Source of the DNA: Lithodes maja
Lineage: Eukaryota; Arthropoda; Malacostraca; Decapoda; Lithodidae
Direction: 5' to 3'
DNA length: 64,000 bases
Assembly: GCA_037953745.1 (NCBI GenBank)
Contig: JBAKBP010004291.1
Coordinates: forward strand, 1 to 64,000
Position numbers and translations under genes: made by a program. Shown here in pieces: positions 41,658 to 51,410 of this stretch (within the stretch, counting starts at the first letter, position 1; every line of letters begins with the position of its first letter). A model generated the notes under the pieces. That model was not told the DNA's origin and made no database searches. It was given only the letters and a program-made list of their open reading frames with translations.

Positions 41658-44180
41658 ATGGCAACAGGTCGAAATCTTCAGCCACTCGCACACATTCCCA
41701 AGTATGATTTAAACACGTATGATATCACCAGTTACTTAGACATAATAAAGCCAGTATACGATGTGGTATTTTATAATGACCGCGAAAAAATCGCCTGGGG
41801 AATTTTGCATATTATACAGTTGGGAGAAGCCGTTTCCCAACTTGTTGATAAGCCTACCTTTAAAGAATTTATCCACCAAATGGTGGCACAGAATACGCCA
41901 GAGAGTACCTGGAACCAGTTTCGATCCTTCGTGATCCGGACCTTAGATCCACTTTTGGGTTCCCCCGTCGCCCCCAAAATAATAAAAGTCGACGAGATCA
42001 AGTATGAAGGGGATATAAATGTGACCCTCATACAACTCTACAGATACGTGAGGACCACGTATAGCTATGAAGATTACGACCAACAAAATGAACTCTTATT
42101 CACCGCTTTGTTAAACATCCTCCCACCCCACATCACCGCCCATCTCGACCCGTATGGCTTATTCGAAGAACATATGCTCTCCATCAGAGAAGAATGCCTA
42201 CGCAGTTCGATGAATCCCCTATCCAACCCTTCAGCCCCTATCCAAGACTCCGTGCACCCTTCCAAAATGACTTCCGGTGAAAGTCCAACCCCAGTGCACT
42301 CTTCCTTGCCTCTATCCTCTCTGACCATCCCTAACTCTTCCCCCACCAACCCTCCACAGCCCCCCCAACAAACTCCGTATTCTAGCTATGCCTACCCATG
42401 TAGGCCTCCCTCAACATATTTTCCCCATGACCCCAGAAATGTTCAGCTATCCCCCCACCAACAAAATTTCCCTTGTGACAAGTTTCAGTCGGTAGCTTGT
42501 GACAGTTTTCAGTCGGTAGCTCCCTTCTACCCCCACACAGTTAATACCCCTAGAAAACGTCGAAACCCCACACTTGACTCGCCCTCTCATGTCAAAAGAA
42601 AACGTCGAAACCCCACACTCGACTCGCCCTCTCATGTCAAACGAACTCGCCAGTCCCAGATAACCTCTAACCAGACCGAGACTGCCACCAAGAAAATTCC
42701 CCAAACTCGTCCTGTTAATGTCAAAAAAACCCACCAACCCCAGATAACCGCTAACCAGACCGTGACTGCCACCAAGAAGATTCCCAAAATTCGTCCTGTT
42801 AAAAACTCCAAATCCATACATCAGTCCTCTACCAATAACCCCTGTTCTACACCTAACTCTTCCCCCACCAACCCGCCGCAGTCCCCCCAACAAATCCCGT
42901 TTCCTAACTCGCTCACCTCTCACCACCCTGACCCTCCCACACACACCGTTAATCCTCCCCTCACACGTGACGACCTAGGGACCCAACTATGTTCCCCCCC
43001 TTCCCCCAGAAATACTCAGCTATTCCCCCACCAACAAAATCTCCCTTGTGACGGTTTTCCGTCAGTAGCTCCCTTCCACCCCCCCACAATTCACACCCCT
43101 AATAAACTTCAAAACCCCACACTTGACTCACCCCCTCATGACAGACAAACCCACCAACCCCAGATAACCTCTAACCAAACCGTCACTGCCACCGACACAC
43201 CCCACCCCTCTGATCCTCCCACACGCGCCGTTAATCCTCCCCTCACGCGTGACGACCTAGGGACCCAACCATGTTCCCCCCCTTCCCCCAGAAATACTCC
43301 GCTATTCCCCCACCAACAAAATCTCCCTTGTGACAGTTTTCCGTCAGTAGCTCCCTTCCACCCCCCCACAATTCACACCCCTAATAAACTTCAGAACCCC
43401 ACACTTGACTCACCCCCTCATGACAGACAAACTCACCAACCCCAGATAACCTCTAAGCAAACCGTTACTGCCACCGACACACCCCACCACTCTGATCCTC
43501 CCACACGCGCCGTTAATCCCCCCCTCACGCGTGACTCCCACCAAAGTGATTTCCCCCCCCTCATGCGTACCGAACACCTGCTCACCAGTCGGTCCCCCAC
43601 CATCATGAGCCCAGCTGAACTTTCAACCTCCCCCTCTTCACCGTTACCCCACCCGCCCCAAATTCCCCCCCCAAAGATCCCGCTCGACGAAATACCACTC
43701 CCATTCCAATCCAACCACAAAACCTTTTCCACCTTGGCTAAACTCCAAAATACTCTCTCTCTCGCCCCAAACAACATAATCAACCTCTCAACTTCAACCA
43801 CTCCTCGAAATCCCATCCATGTCTCTCCCGGAAATAAAATCAGTCTAAATTCAACCCCTCTCAAACCACAACCCTGCCTGCCCAGACCCCCCCCACCATC
43901 TCCCTATCAAATCCCCACACACCAAACTTCCAAACCACCCGATCATAGTAAACACTCAACCTTCAGCCTTACTCACCCTTCCCCAAACCCCACTCACGAC
44001 CACAACTCTCTACACAATTCAACCCCTCCCCAGCACCAACCTCTTCCGCAACAACAACCCCGAGTCGACCTGCCCGTTTCATCTTTAAAACCCCCCTATC
44101 ACTACCCCCGACCGAAACCACTTAGACCCCCCCTCCAAAACTGTCCCCGGGCCAGCTCGCCCCCAGACCCACATTCCTAA
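41658..44180 (+). CDS. gag-like protein with Pro-rich repeats (840 aa)
   Basis: The ATG at 41658 (MATGRNLQPL) is chosen because upstream codons run into the primer site. Residues 1-200 look globular and helical (for example WNQFRSFVIRTLDPLL, NELLFTALLNILPPHI), consistent with a capsid domain. From about residue 210 the chain is very rich in Pro, Ser, Thr and Gln. It contains internal repeats: a pair around RNPTLDSPSHVKR, a pair around TATKKIP, and a unit of roughly 90 residues repeated twice between about 435 and 640 (VNPPLTRDDLGTQ...PHDRQTHQPQIT). No CCHC knuckle, protease or polymerase was found. It is intact, so probably selected recently; homology beyond gag-like is not established. Confidence 0.65.
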   Translation: MATGRNLQPLAHIPKYDLNTYDITSYLDIIKPVYDVVFYNDREKIAWGILHIIQLGEAVSQLVDKPTFKEFIHQMVAQNTPESTWNQFRSFVIRTLDPLLGSPVAPKIIKVDEIKYEGDINVTLIQLYRYVRTTYSYEDYDQQNELLFTALLNILPPHITAHLDPYGLFEEHMLSIREECLRSSMNPLSNPSAPIQDSVHPSKMTSGESPTPVHSSLPLSSLTIPNSSPTNPPQPPQQTPYSSYAYPCRPPSTYFPHDPRNVQLSPHQQNFPCDKFQSVACDSFQSVAPFYPHTVNTPRKRRNPTLDSPSHVKRKRRNPTLDSPSHVKRTRQSQITSNQTETATKKIPQTRPVNVKKTHQPQITANQTVTATKKIPKIRPVKNSKSIHQSSTNNPCSTPNSSPTNPPQSPQQIPFPNSLTSHHPDPPTHTVNPPLTRDDLGTQLCSPPSPRNTQLFPHQQNLPCDGFPSVAPFHPPTIHTPNKLQNPTLDSPPHDRQTHQPQITSNQTVTATDTPHPSDPPTRAVNPPLTRDDLGTQPCSPPSPRNTPLFPHQQNLPCDSFPSVAPFHPPTIHTPNKLQNPTLDSPPHDRQTHQPQITSKQTVTATDTPHHSDPPTRAVNPPLTRDSHQSDFPPLMRTEHLLTSRSPTIMSPAELSTSPSSPLPHPPQIPPPKIPLDEIPLPFQSNHKTFSTLAKLQNTLSLAPNNIINLSTSTTPRNPIHVSPGNKISLNSTPLKPQPCLPRPPPPSPYQIPTHQTSKPPDHSKHSTFSLTHPSPNPTHDHNSLHNSTPPQHQPLPQQQPRVDLPVSSLKPPYHYPRPKPLRPPLQNCPRASSPPDPHS

Positions 44181-44369
44181 CGACACGAACTAACGGTATA
44201 TCCACCCCGCCCTTCCAAAGTGAAAGTGAACCACCACCCCCTATTACCAGACCGTCACCCAGACTAACGGCGACCCTAAATACCCCCCCCCCCCCTGATG
44301 ATGATGAGGATATTATTGTACTAAATTGTTTTGAATGTTTTCAATTCCTAAGCGATTGGGCATGATTCT

Positions 44370-44800
44370 ATAAATTTACATGTTTTCCATATACTGTATA
44401 TATTATTTTTTTGTCCCTTAGTCATACTACTTTTCTTGTTAACCTACATTTTTCTGACTATCTTTTAAATTTGCTTTATACATTGTTAAACACTTTACCT
44501 TTTCTTAATTTCCTGTTCTTAATTATCTGCCCTTTCTTAAATTTACATGTTTTACATATACTGTATATATTATTTTTTTTTTCCTTAGTCATACTATTCT
44601 TGTTACCTACATTTTTCTGACTATCTTTTAAATTTGCTTTATACATTGTTAAACACTTTACCTTTTCTTAATTTCCGGTGTTCTTAATTATCTGTCCTTA
44701 CTTAAATTTACATGTTTTCCATATACTGTATATATATATATTTTTTTTCCCTTAGTCATACTACTTTTCTTGTTAACCTACATTTTTCTGACTATGCTTC
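44370..44800. repeat. tandem repeat, roughly 165-bp unit, 2.5 copies
   Basis: Three successive starts of CATATACTGTATATATT...CTTAGTCATACTA at about 44391, 44557 and 44721, each followed by ACATTTTTCTGACTAT. Non-coding and inside the LTR element. Confidence 0.8.
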
Positions 44801-45088
44801 TTTTTACTTCACCCTTGAGGCTCGAGGACGAGCCTATAATGAAGGAGAGGGAAGTAAAATGCCCAGAACAAGAAGCCCACCACAGAAGCCACGAGCGAAC
44901 ACCGCACAGAAACACCCGGAAGAAAGGTCCACAGAACGAAAGGACCAGCTGACCGAGCCAGCCAATTCAGACAGGCCCAAGCCCGCAGGGCTAAACAGCT
45001 TTTGGCTGCACCCAGTTTTCCTTTTTCTAAACTGACCATTTTTCCACACCTCACGTACACTAACCCCCTCGTGTCCTACACTCCTAAC

Positions 45089-45680
45089 TACAAAGATGAT
45101 GAACAGGAATATACATTCATATTAAAAACAACCATGCCCTGTCCCGACGTTGAGCCAATGCCAACACATCAGACAGCCATAATATTTATGTATGTTCTTA
45201 CATCCGAGAAGTAGATTTTATATATATTTTAGAAGTTAAAACACCCACGATTGTCCCTAGACCTCTTCTATCATTTTCCATGACTAGTATAGATATATGT
45301 AACCCGTGCTCAGTCGCCCCTTGCATTGTTCCTCTAGTAACTAAGTCTATAATATTAACTGCCACCAGCATTGATACGACATAGCGGCACTGTCCTTGCT
45401 ACAAAGATGATGAACAGGAATATACATTCATATTAAAAACAACCATGCCCTGTCCCGACGTTGAGCCAATGCCAACACATCAGACAGCCATAATTATATC
45501 TATGAACATATCAATGTATGTTCTTGCATCCGAGAAGTAGATGTTATATATTTTAGAAGTTAAAACACCCACGATTGTCCCTAGACCTCTTATATCATTT
45601 TCCATGACTAGTATAGATATATGTAACCCGTGCTCAGTCGCCCCTTGCATTGTTCCTCTAGTAACTAAGTATTAATATTA
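45089..45680. repeat. tandem duplication, about 311-bp unit
   Basis: CTACAAAGATGATGAACAGG recurs at 45089 and 45400 with near-identical following sequence (CCCGACGTTGAGCCAATGCC, CCGTGCTCAGTCGCCCCTTG). Non-coding. Confidence 0.85.
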
Positions 45681-48246
45681 ACATTCCCTAACATCTTGTC
45701 TTGCCAGACTAAGCTTTATGAAGACCCATCGCCCCATAAATCTATGTATGCAATCCTTAGGTTAAGTATTTTTATCCGCCATTGTGTTCACCTTTTTCCA
45801 TTTACTTTCCACAATTGTCATACGTCTTCCCCTTGCCTCCTTCGTATCCACAGCCCACACTACGCCAATTTACTTCGTGTCTTACACCTCTTACCCCAAC
45901 CAGAGATTGTATAAGATAACCTGGTTACCAGTATCTGTCATAAGTACCCCGAAACAATAACCAAGTACCCCTACGAACTGCCGCTTTTGTTGGTATTTAT
46001 ATTTATATTTAATAGAAAACGCAGTTCCCAGGACCAACTAATAGTATCCATAACCCTCGGACTGATCACATAACTCTATCTTTTCCAGACTCATATACCA
46101 CCCCATAGTTGCATTCCCCGGTAGCATATTTTGGCTAACGTATTCTACTGCCTTTTCAAACTTTCCATATCAAGTGTAGCCTAATGCCACCCCCACGCCC
46201 AGGGACCTTAGGGGCAAAATTTCCCTGTAACCCTTGAACTCTCCCCCCCTCTCAGTAAGAATTCCCGCGCTTCTCGACTCTTGTCCGACCTAGCCTCTCT
46301 CTCATACCTCTTGAAGATCCTTGAATTGTCCGTTGCTAACGCTCTCCAACCTTTTATATATATACTCCTATCCAGCCTACCTTCACTTAGTAGGCCAGAA
46401 CAACATTAGAACTTTACTAGCCCCTTGCATGCCATCTATTCTCTTACAACACATTCACAACCCTGCACCCAATGGTCGTCGGTGCGAGGCTAGCCGCCCC
46501 GCCAGTTACTAACTTCTATTGCCATACTTCCAGATAAATGTGGCAGAGTTAGCAACCCAGTCTCCACCACATCCAGCAAACTCTACAATTAACAACCAGC
46601 CGAGTAAAACCAGCTAGCTAAGGCACCTTCGGTTTTGGTATTAAAGACACCCACATCTGTCTCATACACAGAGGGTTATTATAAACACTGGTGATATGGC
46701 AAGCCCCTAGCCACAGCCGCCGGACGACGATCACAGAGAGAGTGCGCCCAGCTCCCCCTTTTGGCCCACCCGAGGAGGGAGACCCCCACCCCCGCGGAGG
46801 TATACCTGGCCCCTGTTTTGACTTTCGAGTCATTGCCAGGTAGCACAGGAATTCTTCCTATCAATGAACTAACCATGAATGACTAACACCTTTACTAACC
46901 TCTATTAACTCACAATAAACCATTTACCTTTCTTGCATGCTCTGATCACTAAATTAACACCTCAGATATACCATAGAATGAAGATTGAACAATCTAGAGA
47001 GACGTTCCTATCACAGCTGTCCCCATCCTCCTCGCAAAGTAGATCCAGTCTCTCTCCCCTAATTACGTCCAGTATAGCCAAAATAGTACCTCTTACTAAG
47101 GCTCAGTTATATGAAATATAAAGGCTTTCCTATAGCCCTGTGCCACAATAGTAAATACCATCTTACCTAGTCTCCATTTCTATTGAGAGCTCAATTAAGT
47201 TCATAAGACTCGAGATCCCTACTGTCTACAGGGTCCAGAACCGAGCCTATAAATCTAACTCCCGCCCCCAGTCAAATCAGTTGAAAGCTAGACACCAACC
47301 AGGGGTCACTACCCTGCAGTTAACCTCTAGCTCTGCCCTTGTGTTGTTCCGGAGTGAGATCCCAGAACCGGCAGACTCCGTGGCAGATTTGGATGGAAGG
47401 ACCTGCCCACGTATTTAAGAACTTCACACATATGGACACCCTGGACGGCCGCGGAACCAGTCGTTAGCCCCCAACATCATGGACGCAAGATAACCAGGAC
47501 CAGACCCATCAGATACTACCCAAGATTCTCTTTAGCAGTACTACATCTTACTGTGCTGTTTAGAGATTTCACTAATTAAATATTTCTACGAAGTGGCTAA
47601 GACCTTGCCCAGTGTAATACAGACTTAACCATTCCATTTGGGACGTACTAAGCGATCAGTGCTCATTAATTAACAGGCGACCTTGACTCTCGTAATTACC
47701 TTATTCAGATATTAAAACTCTAGTGATATCTAACGTTCGCCCACTGATTTGCGTTCTATGTATTTCTGAAACAAGGATATAAAACTTAGATCAGTACCCC
47801 TCTGAGGTTACAATAGAATTCCCGTGCTCTAAAATACGCGTGTCTAATCTAGTCTGTGAACTACTACTTGTGCACCAGAGCTACCAGTAATAAATCTAAC
47901 AGTGAATAGGAATCTACAAGTAACATGATGGTCTTCGGTATATAAACCTGTTAAATCAAAGCCAGTGATCAGAAGATTAATACCTGAACGTTGGAAGTGG
48001 GAGACTAGGCTCCATCCAGATCCACTTATGCTAGTGTTGTTCCATTCTATTATATTGTCTTACACAAGTATTCTGCAGTGGTATATTAATAAACGTGATC
48101 GTGTAACTTGCTACCGTGTGTTTCTTTGTGTTCTCTATTCCTCATATCTTGTATTGTGCATGCAGCCTTCTATACCCAGTCAATTAGAACTCACATTACC
48201 CAAGTTAAACCTGTAGAAAAACAGGGCATAACATTACCCCAGAAAA
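45681..48246. other. non-coding interior of the LTR element
   Basis: No long frame or known domain. The final part, with AATAAACGTG at about 48088 and TTTCTTTGTGTTC, resembles an LTR polyadenylation region. CAGGGCATAACATTACC just before LTR 2 echoes LTR end sequences, so an older LTR may be embedded here. Confidence 0.4.
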
Positions 48247-48644
48247 TGTAATGCCCTCGAAAATGTCCCGCACCCACAATAATACTAACCCGAGTTGACG
48301 TCAGGTATAGCGTAAAATAGTCGGAGATGGTAAGTCCAATAAACTCATCACGTGATAACACCACGAGACTATCACCTGGTTCTTAAAAATCGGACTAAGG
48401 TTGCTATACTTTTAGTACGTCCGTGGTAGTACAGTGGGTTAGCGCGCGGGCCTGGTGGTGATGGTTGGGTCACTAACCAAGGTTCGAACCCCACCCAAGG
48501 CATCTCAAAACCTGTGGGTTTTTAGGGGGGTTAAATTCCCTTCAGAGGTTCGTACCCCGCGCCAGGTACCAGGAAAAGTTGATCCTAAAGGTAGCCTGGG
48601 GATATTTCAGGAGACCATGAATTCCCTTCACACCCAGCATTTCA
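48247..48644 (+). repeat. LTR 2 (398 bp)
   Basis: TGTAATGCCC...GCATTTCA, by eye identical to LTR 3, including its tRNA-like motif at about 48418. Confidence 0.9.
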
Positions 48645-48645
48645 T

Positions 48646-48663
48646 TGGTGGCAGCGGTGGGAT
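48646..48663 (+). other. primer-binding site, tRNA-Leu type
   Basis: TGGTGGCAGCGGTGGGAT lies one base after the LTR. Its complement ends in CCA and matches the 3' end I recall for a tRNA-Leu. Confidence 0.65.
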
Positions 48664-48800
48664 CGTGACCAGGTAGCTACGTGGAGCACCCGTCACGCGA
48701 ACCCTATACCAACAATATTGAGATTGCTGAGGTAATACAGCTACGATACCTTACGACCTTAAAATAGGCTAGGGACTAGCCTAGTTAAAGAAGGATGTAA

Positions 48801-49198
48801 TGTAATGCCCTCGAAAATGTCCCGCACCCACAATAATACTAACCCGAGTTGACGTCAGGTATAGCGTAAAATAGTCGGAGATGGTAAGTCCAATAAACTC
48901 ATCACGTGATAACACCACGAGACTATCACCTGGTTCTTAAAAATCGGACTAAGGTTGCTATACTTTTAGTACGTCCGTGGTAGTACAGTGGGTTAGCGCG
49001 CGGGCCTGGTGGTGATGGTTGGGTCACTAACCAAGGTTCGAACCCCACCCAAGGCATCTCAAAACCTGTGGGTTTTTAGGGGGGTTAAATTCCCTTCAGA
49101 GGTTCGTACCCCGCGCCAGGTACCAGGAAAAGTTGATCCTAAAGGTAGCCTGGGGATATTTCAGGAGACCATGAATTCCCTTCACACCCAGCATTTCA
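48801..49198 (+). repeat. LTR 3 (398 bp)
   Basis: Same length and ends as LTR 2; followed by TTAACATTAGC rather than a primer site. Confidence 0.9.
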
Positions 49199-49239
49199 TT
49201 AACATTAGCACATGCAACGTTTAACCCATTATTATTTTT

Positions 49240-49424
49240 AGGGTGACAAAACTTTAATTATTTTCGTTGTTGACCTTACTTGTATGTATAAGAGTACCAA
49301 TGAGGACACATATGTCTCATGGCATCAGTTCCTCATTGACACATAGGATGTGAATATATGCAATTTTGTAATATACTGTATTCAACTTTTATGTCAATAA
49401 AATATTTTGAATTGAATTGAATTG
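49240..49424 (+). mobile_element. 3' end of a non-LTR element with TTGAA tail
   Basis: ATGTCAATAAAATATTTTGAATTGAATTGAATTGAATAC: a polyadenylation-like signal (AATAAA) is followed by short tandem repeats typical of some non-LTR 3' ends. No coding part is retained. Confidence 0.5.
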
Positions 49425-49635
49425 AATACTGGTGACGTCCATCTCAGTATATTCTGGCAACTTTTTTTATGATTTTATTCAGCTTAGGAAGGATCTTCTA
49501 ACAATTAATAAGCTGCAGACTCTTAATTAATCCTTTTAGCTACCAAAGATCCTGCTTAAGTTGAATAAAATCGCCAAATAGTTACCATATCATATGATTA
49601 ATAGGACGTCACCGTTACTGAATGGGTTATGCGTT
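49425..49635. mobile_element. MITE family 1, copy
   Basis: Arms ATTCAGCTTAGGAAGGATC and GATCCTGCTTAAGTTGAAT with ACTGGTGACGTCC and GGACGTCACCG ends. The outer TIR bases are partly lost. Confidence 0.75.
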
Positions 49636-49639
49636 TGTT

Positions 49640-50063
49640 ATAGTGTTTATATTAATTATTAATGAGAGTATTGACTGTTTGGGCATTTTCGAGCAATACA
49701 CATAAGAACACAGAATTCTGCAGAGGGATAACTGGCTCATAGGAGGCATATCCCTTTTGCACCCAACCAATATCATAGGCTACATATGACTATCCAAATT
49801 ACGTTTGAAACATTCCGCCGTTTATGATGAGTTGATTAATTACTAGGCAATCCAATCCCAATCTCCATAGCCAAGGTCAAGACCACGTCACACTGTAGCT
49901 CCATACATTATCAAGTGTTTCTCGTAAAGAAAGTGCAATCGGTGATTACCAAAGACAGAATAACCTACATAAACACTTAGTGAGTGCACACATACAAGAA
50001 ACAAAGTCCGAAACAGAAGGATTGAAGTGAAATTAAGAGAAAAAAAAAACAGTGACTAAGAAC
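49640..50063. other. CR1 3' fragment trace and 5' leader of the next element
   Basis: AAGAACACAGAATTCTGCAGAGGGATAAC at about 49702 resembles the complement of the CR1 3' end seen at 54880, so a decayed minus-strand CR1 tail is likely. The rest should include the 5' UTR of the element starting by 50064; its exact start is not visible. Confidence 0.4.
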
Positions 50064-51410
50064 ATGACGCCAACAATGGACGGGGATCAAAACAAATCCG
50101 ACCCAGAGTGCCCCGACTGCGGAATCAAGTTCGCAGGTGAAAAAAATGCAATCCAATGCGACTACTGCCGGGATTGGCTGCACTATTTCTGCACAGAACT
50201 CCCTGCCTATCAAATTCTCAACTATGCAAAAACGCCAAGGAAATTCATGTGCAAAACATGCTGCCTAACAAAGTTTGACACAAAAGGTGAGTGGGTGGCC
50301 GAGGCAGAAGCAGCCGTTCTCCAACACAAGGAACGAATAACCAATTCTGGAGCGATAAGTAAGGTAAGAAAATTCCCTGTTCAGCTCCAGAGCAACAAAG
50401 CTGTAACCAACACGCCAGCTGACAACACACCAACAACCAAAGAATTAACTGGGGACACTGACCTAGGCCAAGGCCTACCCAAAAGCCCAGAAGTAGCCGT
50501 AGGAAAGAGTGACGGTGACAACCCCCATACCAGTACCGGTACCACAACAAACGGGGCTATAGGCCTAGATCTAGGTCTGGGGAACACACCAGGAAATATT
50601 AGCATCACAATGCCAGATGCCCATAGCCTCCCCCCCGCAACACTAGCAGACACGGCAGAGCCTCCTCAAAATGCAGCAAGACAGGTGAGGTCGGGGACCC
50701 CAACGAGCGCACAGCCCACATGCAACGGATGCAGCCATAATGCTCCTACATACAGAAGAACAGGTGAGGTTAGTGCTGTAAATACAAATTCATGGAGACC
50801 TAGGCCCAGAGCTGAATACAGGGGCACCGATATTAGGAGGAAAAGCATGGAAGTATGCAATTTCTACCTAAGAAATGAATGCCGATATGGAGTAGTGGGC
50901 ATGGGATGCAAACAAGACCACCCAAAAATATGTGCAAAATTCATGAAGCACGGGCTGGATGGAAGAATCGGTTGCAAGCGTGGATGGAAGTGCATCGACT
51001 ACCACCCATATGTATGCAGAATCTCACTCAACAAAAGGGCATGTACTATGAGAGACTGCAATCTTCCACACATAAAGGGAACCAAAATACTGACGCCCAG
51101 AAACAACGTCAACAAACCAAGGGAACACGCTACAGGACACATTCAAAGGGAAATTGCTTACACACCAACACATGAGGAAAAATTAGAAAGCCAACGCAAT
51201 GCCCTCAGAAGCTGGCCAACCATCCAGCAAACTCACAAGGTCAGACCAGCAGCGGTACACACGGCTATGCCCGACCAAGGTGCTTTTTTAGAGGTAGTAA
51301 TGGGACGTCTTCTGGAAGTGGAAAAACGGTCTCAAGTGATAATGGAGAGATTCCTAGCTCAAACCGAGGGGCCAGACATGAACCACAGAGGAAGGTGCAA
51401 CTACCACTAA
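50064..51410 (+). CDS. ORF1 protein with PHD finger and CCCH zinc fingers
   Basis: The ATG at 50064 gives 448 aa. Residues about 16-67 form a PHD-type finger (CPDCGIKF...CDYCRDWLHYFC...CKTCC). The middle is a low-complexity linker. Residues about 261-336 hold three CCCH-like fingers (CNFYLRNECRYG...CKQDH, CAKFMKHG...CIDYH, CRISLNKRACTMRDCNLPH). The C-terminus has a short helical segment (FLEVVMGRLLEVEKRSQVIMERF). ORF1 proteins bind element RNA; a PHD finger could guide the RNP to marked chromatin (inference). The frame ends NYH-stop, overlapping ORF2 by 16 bases. Confidence 0.8.
   Translation: MTPTMDGDQNKSDPECPDCGIKFAGEKNAIQCDYCRDWLHYFCTELPAYQILNYAKTPRKFMCKTCCLTKFDTKGEWVAEAEAAVLQHKERITNSGAISKVRKFPVQLQSNKAVTNTPADNTPTTKELTGDTDLGQGLPKSPEVAVGKSDGDNPHTSTGTTTNGAIGLDLGLGNTPGNISITMPDAHSLPPATLADTAEPPQNAARQVRSGTPTSAQPTCNGCSHNAPTYRRTGEVSAVNTNSWRPRPRAEYRGTDIRRKSMEVCNFYLRNECRYGVVGMGCKQDHPKICAKFMKHGLDGRIGCKRGWKCIDYHPYVCRISLNKRACTMRDCNLPHIKGTKILTPRNNVNKPREHATGHIQREIAYTPTHEEKLESQRNALRSWPTIQQTHKVRPAAVHTAMPDQGAFLEVVMGRLLEVEKRSQVIMERFLAQTEGPDMNHRGRCNYH

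Larger units (their letters stand above)
41190..48644 (+). mobile_element. non-autonomous gag-only LTR retrotransposon
   Basis: LTR 1 and LTR 2 bound a 6.66-kb interior containing one large gag-like ORF and about 4 kb of non-coding sequence with tandem repeats. No protease, RT, RNase H or integrase frame was found. The primer site begins TGGCGGCAGCGGTGG after LTR 1; at LTR 2 it is TGGTGGCAGCGGTGGGAT, complementary to a tRNA-Leu 3' end as I recall it. Alternatively the 5' LTR element and the short 3' element share an LTR by recombination. Confidence 0.6.
48247..49198 (+). mobile_element. short LTR element: two LTRs and 156 bp interior
   Basis: LTR 2 and LTR 3 flank only 156 bp. The interior starts with a perfect-looking primer site (48646-48663) and has no frame. 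This is the structure of a terminal-repeat retrotransposon in miniature. The two LTRs look identical, so insertion or recombination was recent. Confidence 0.7.
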
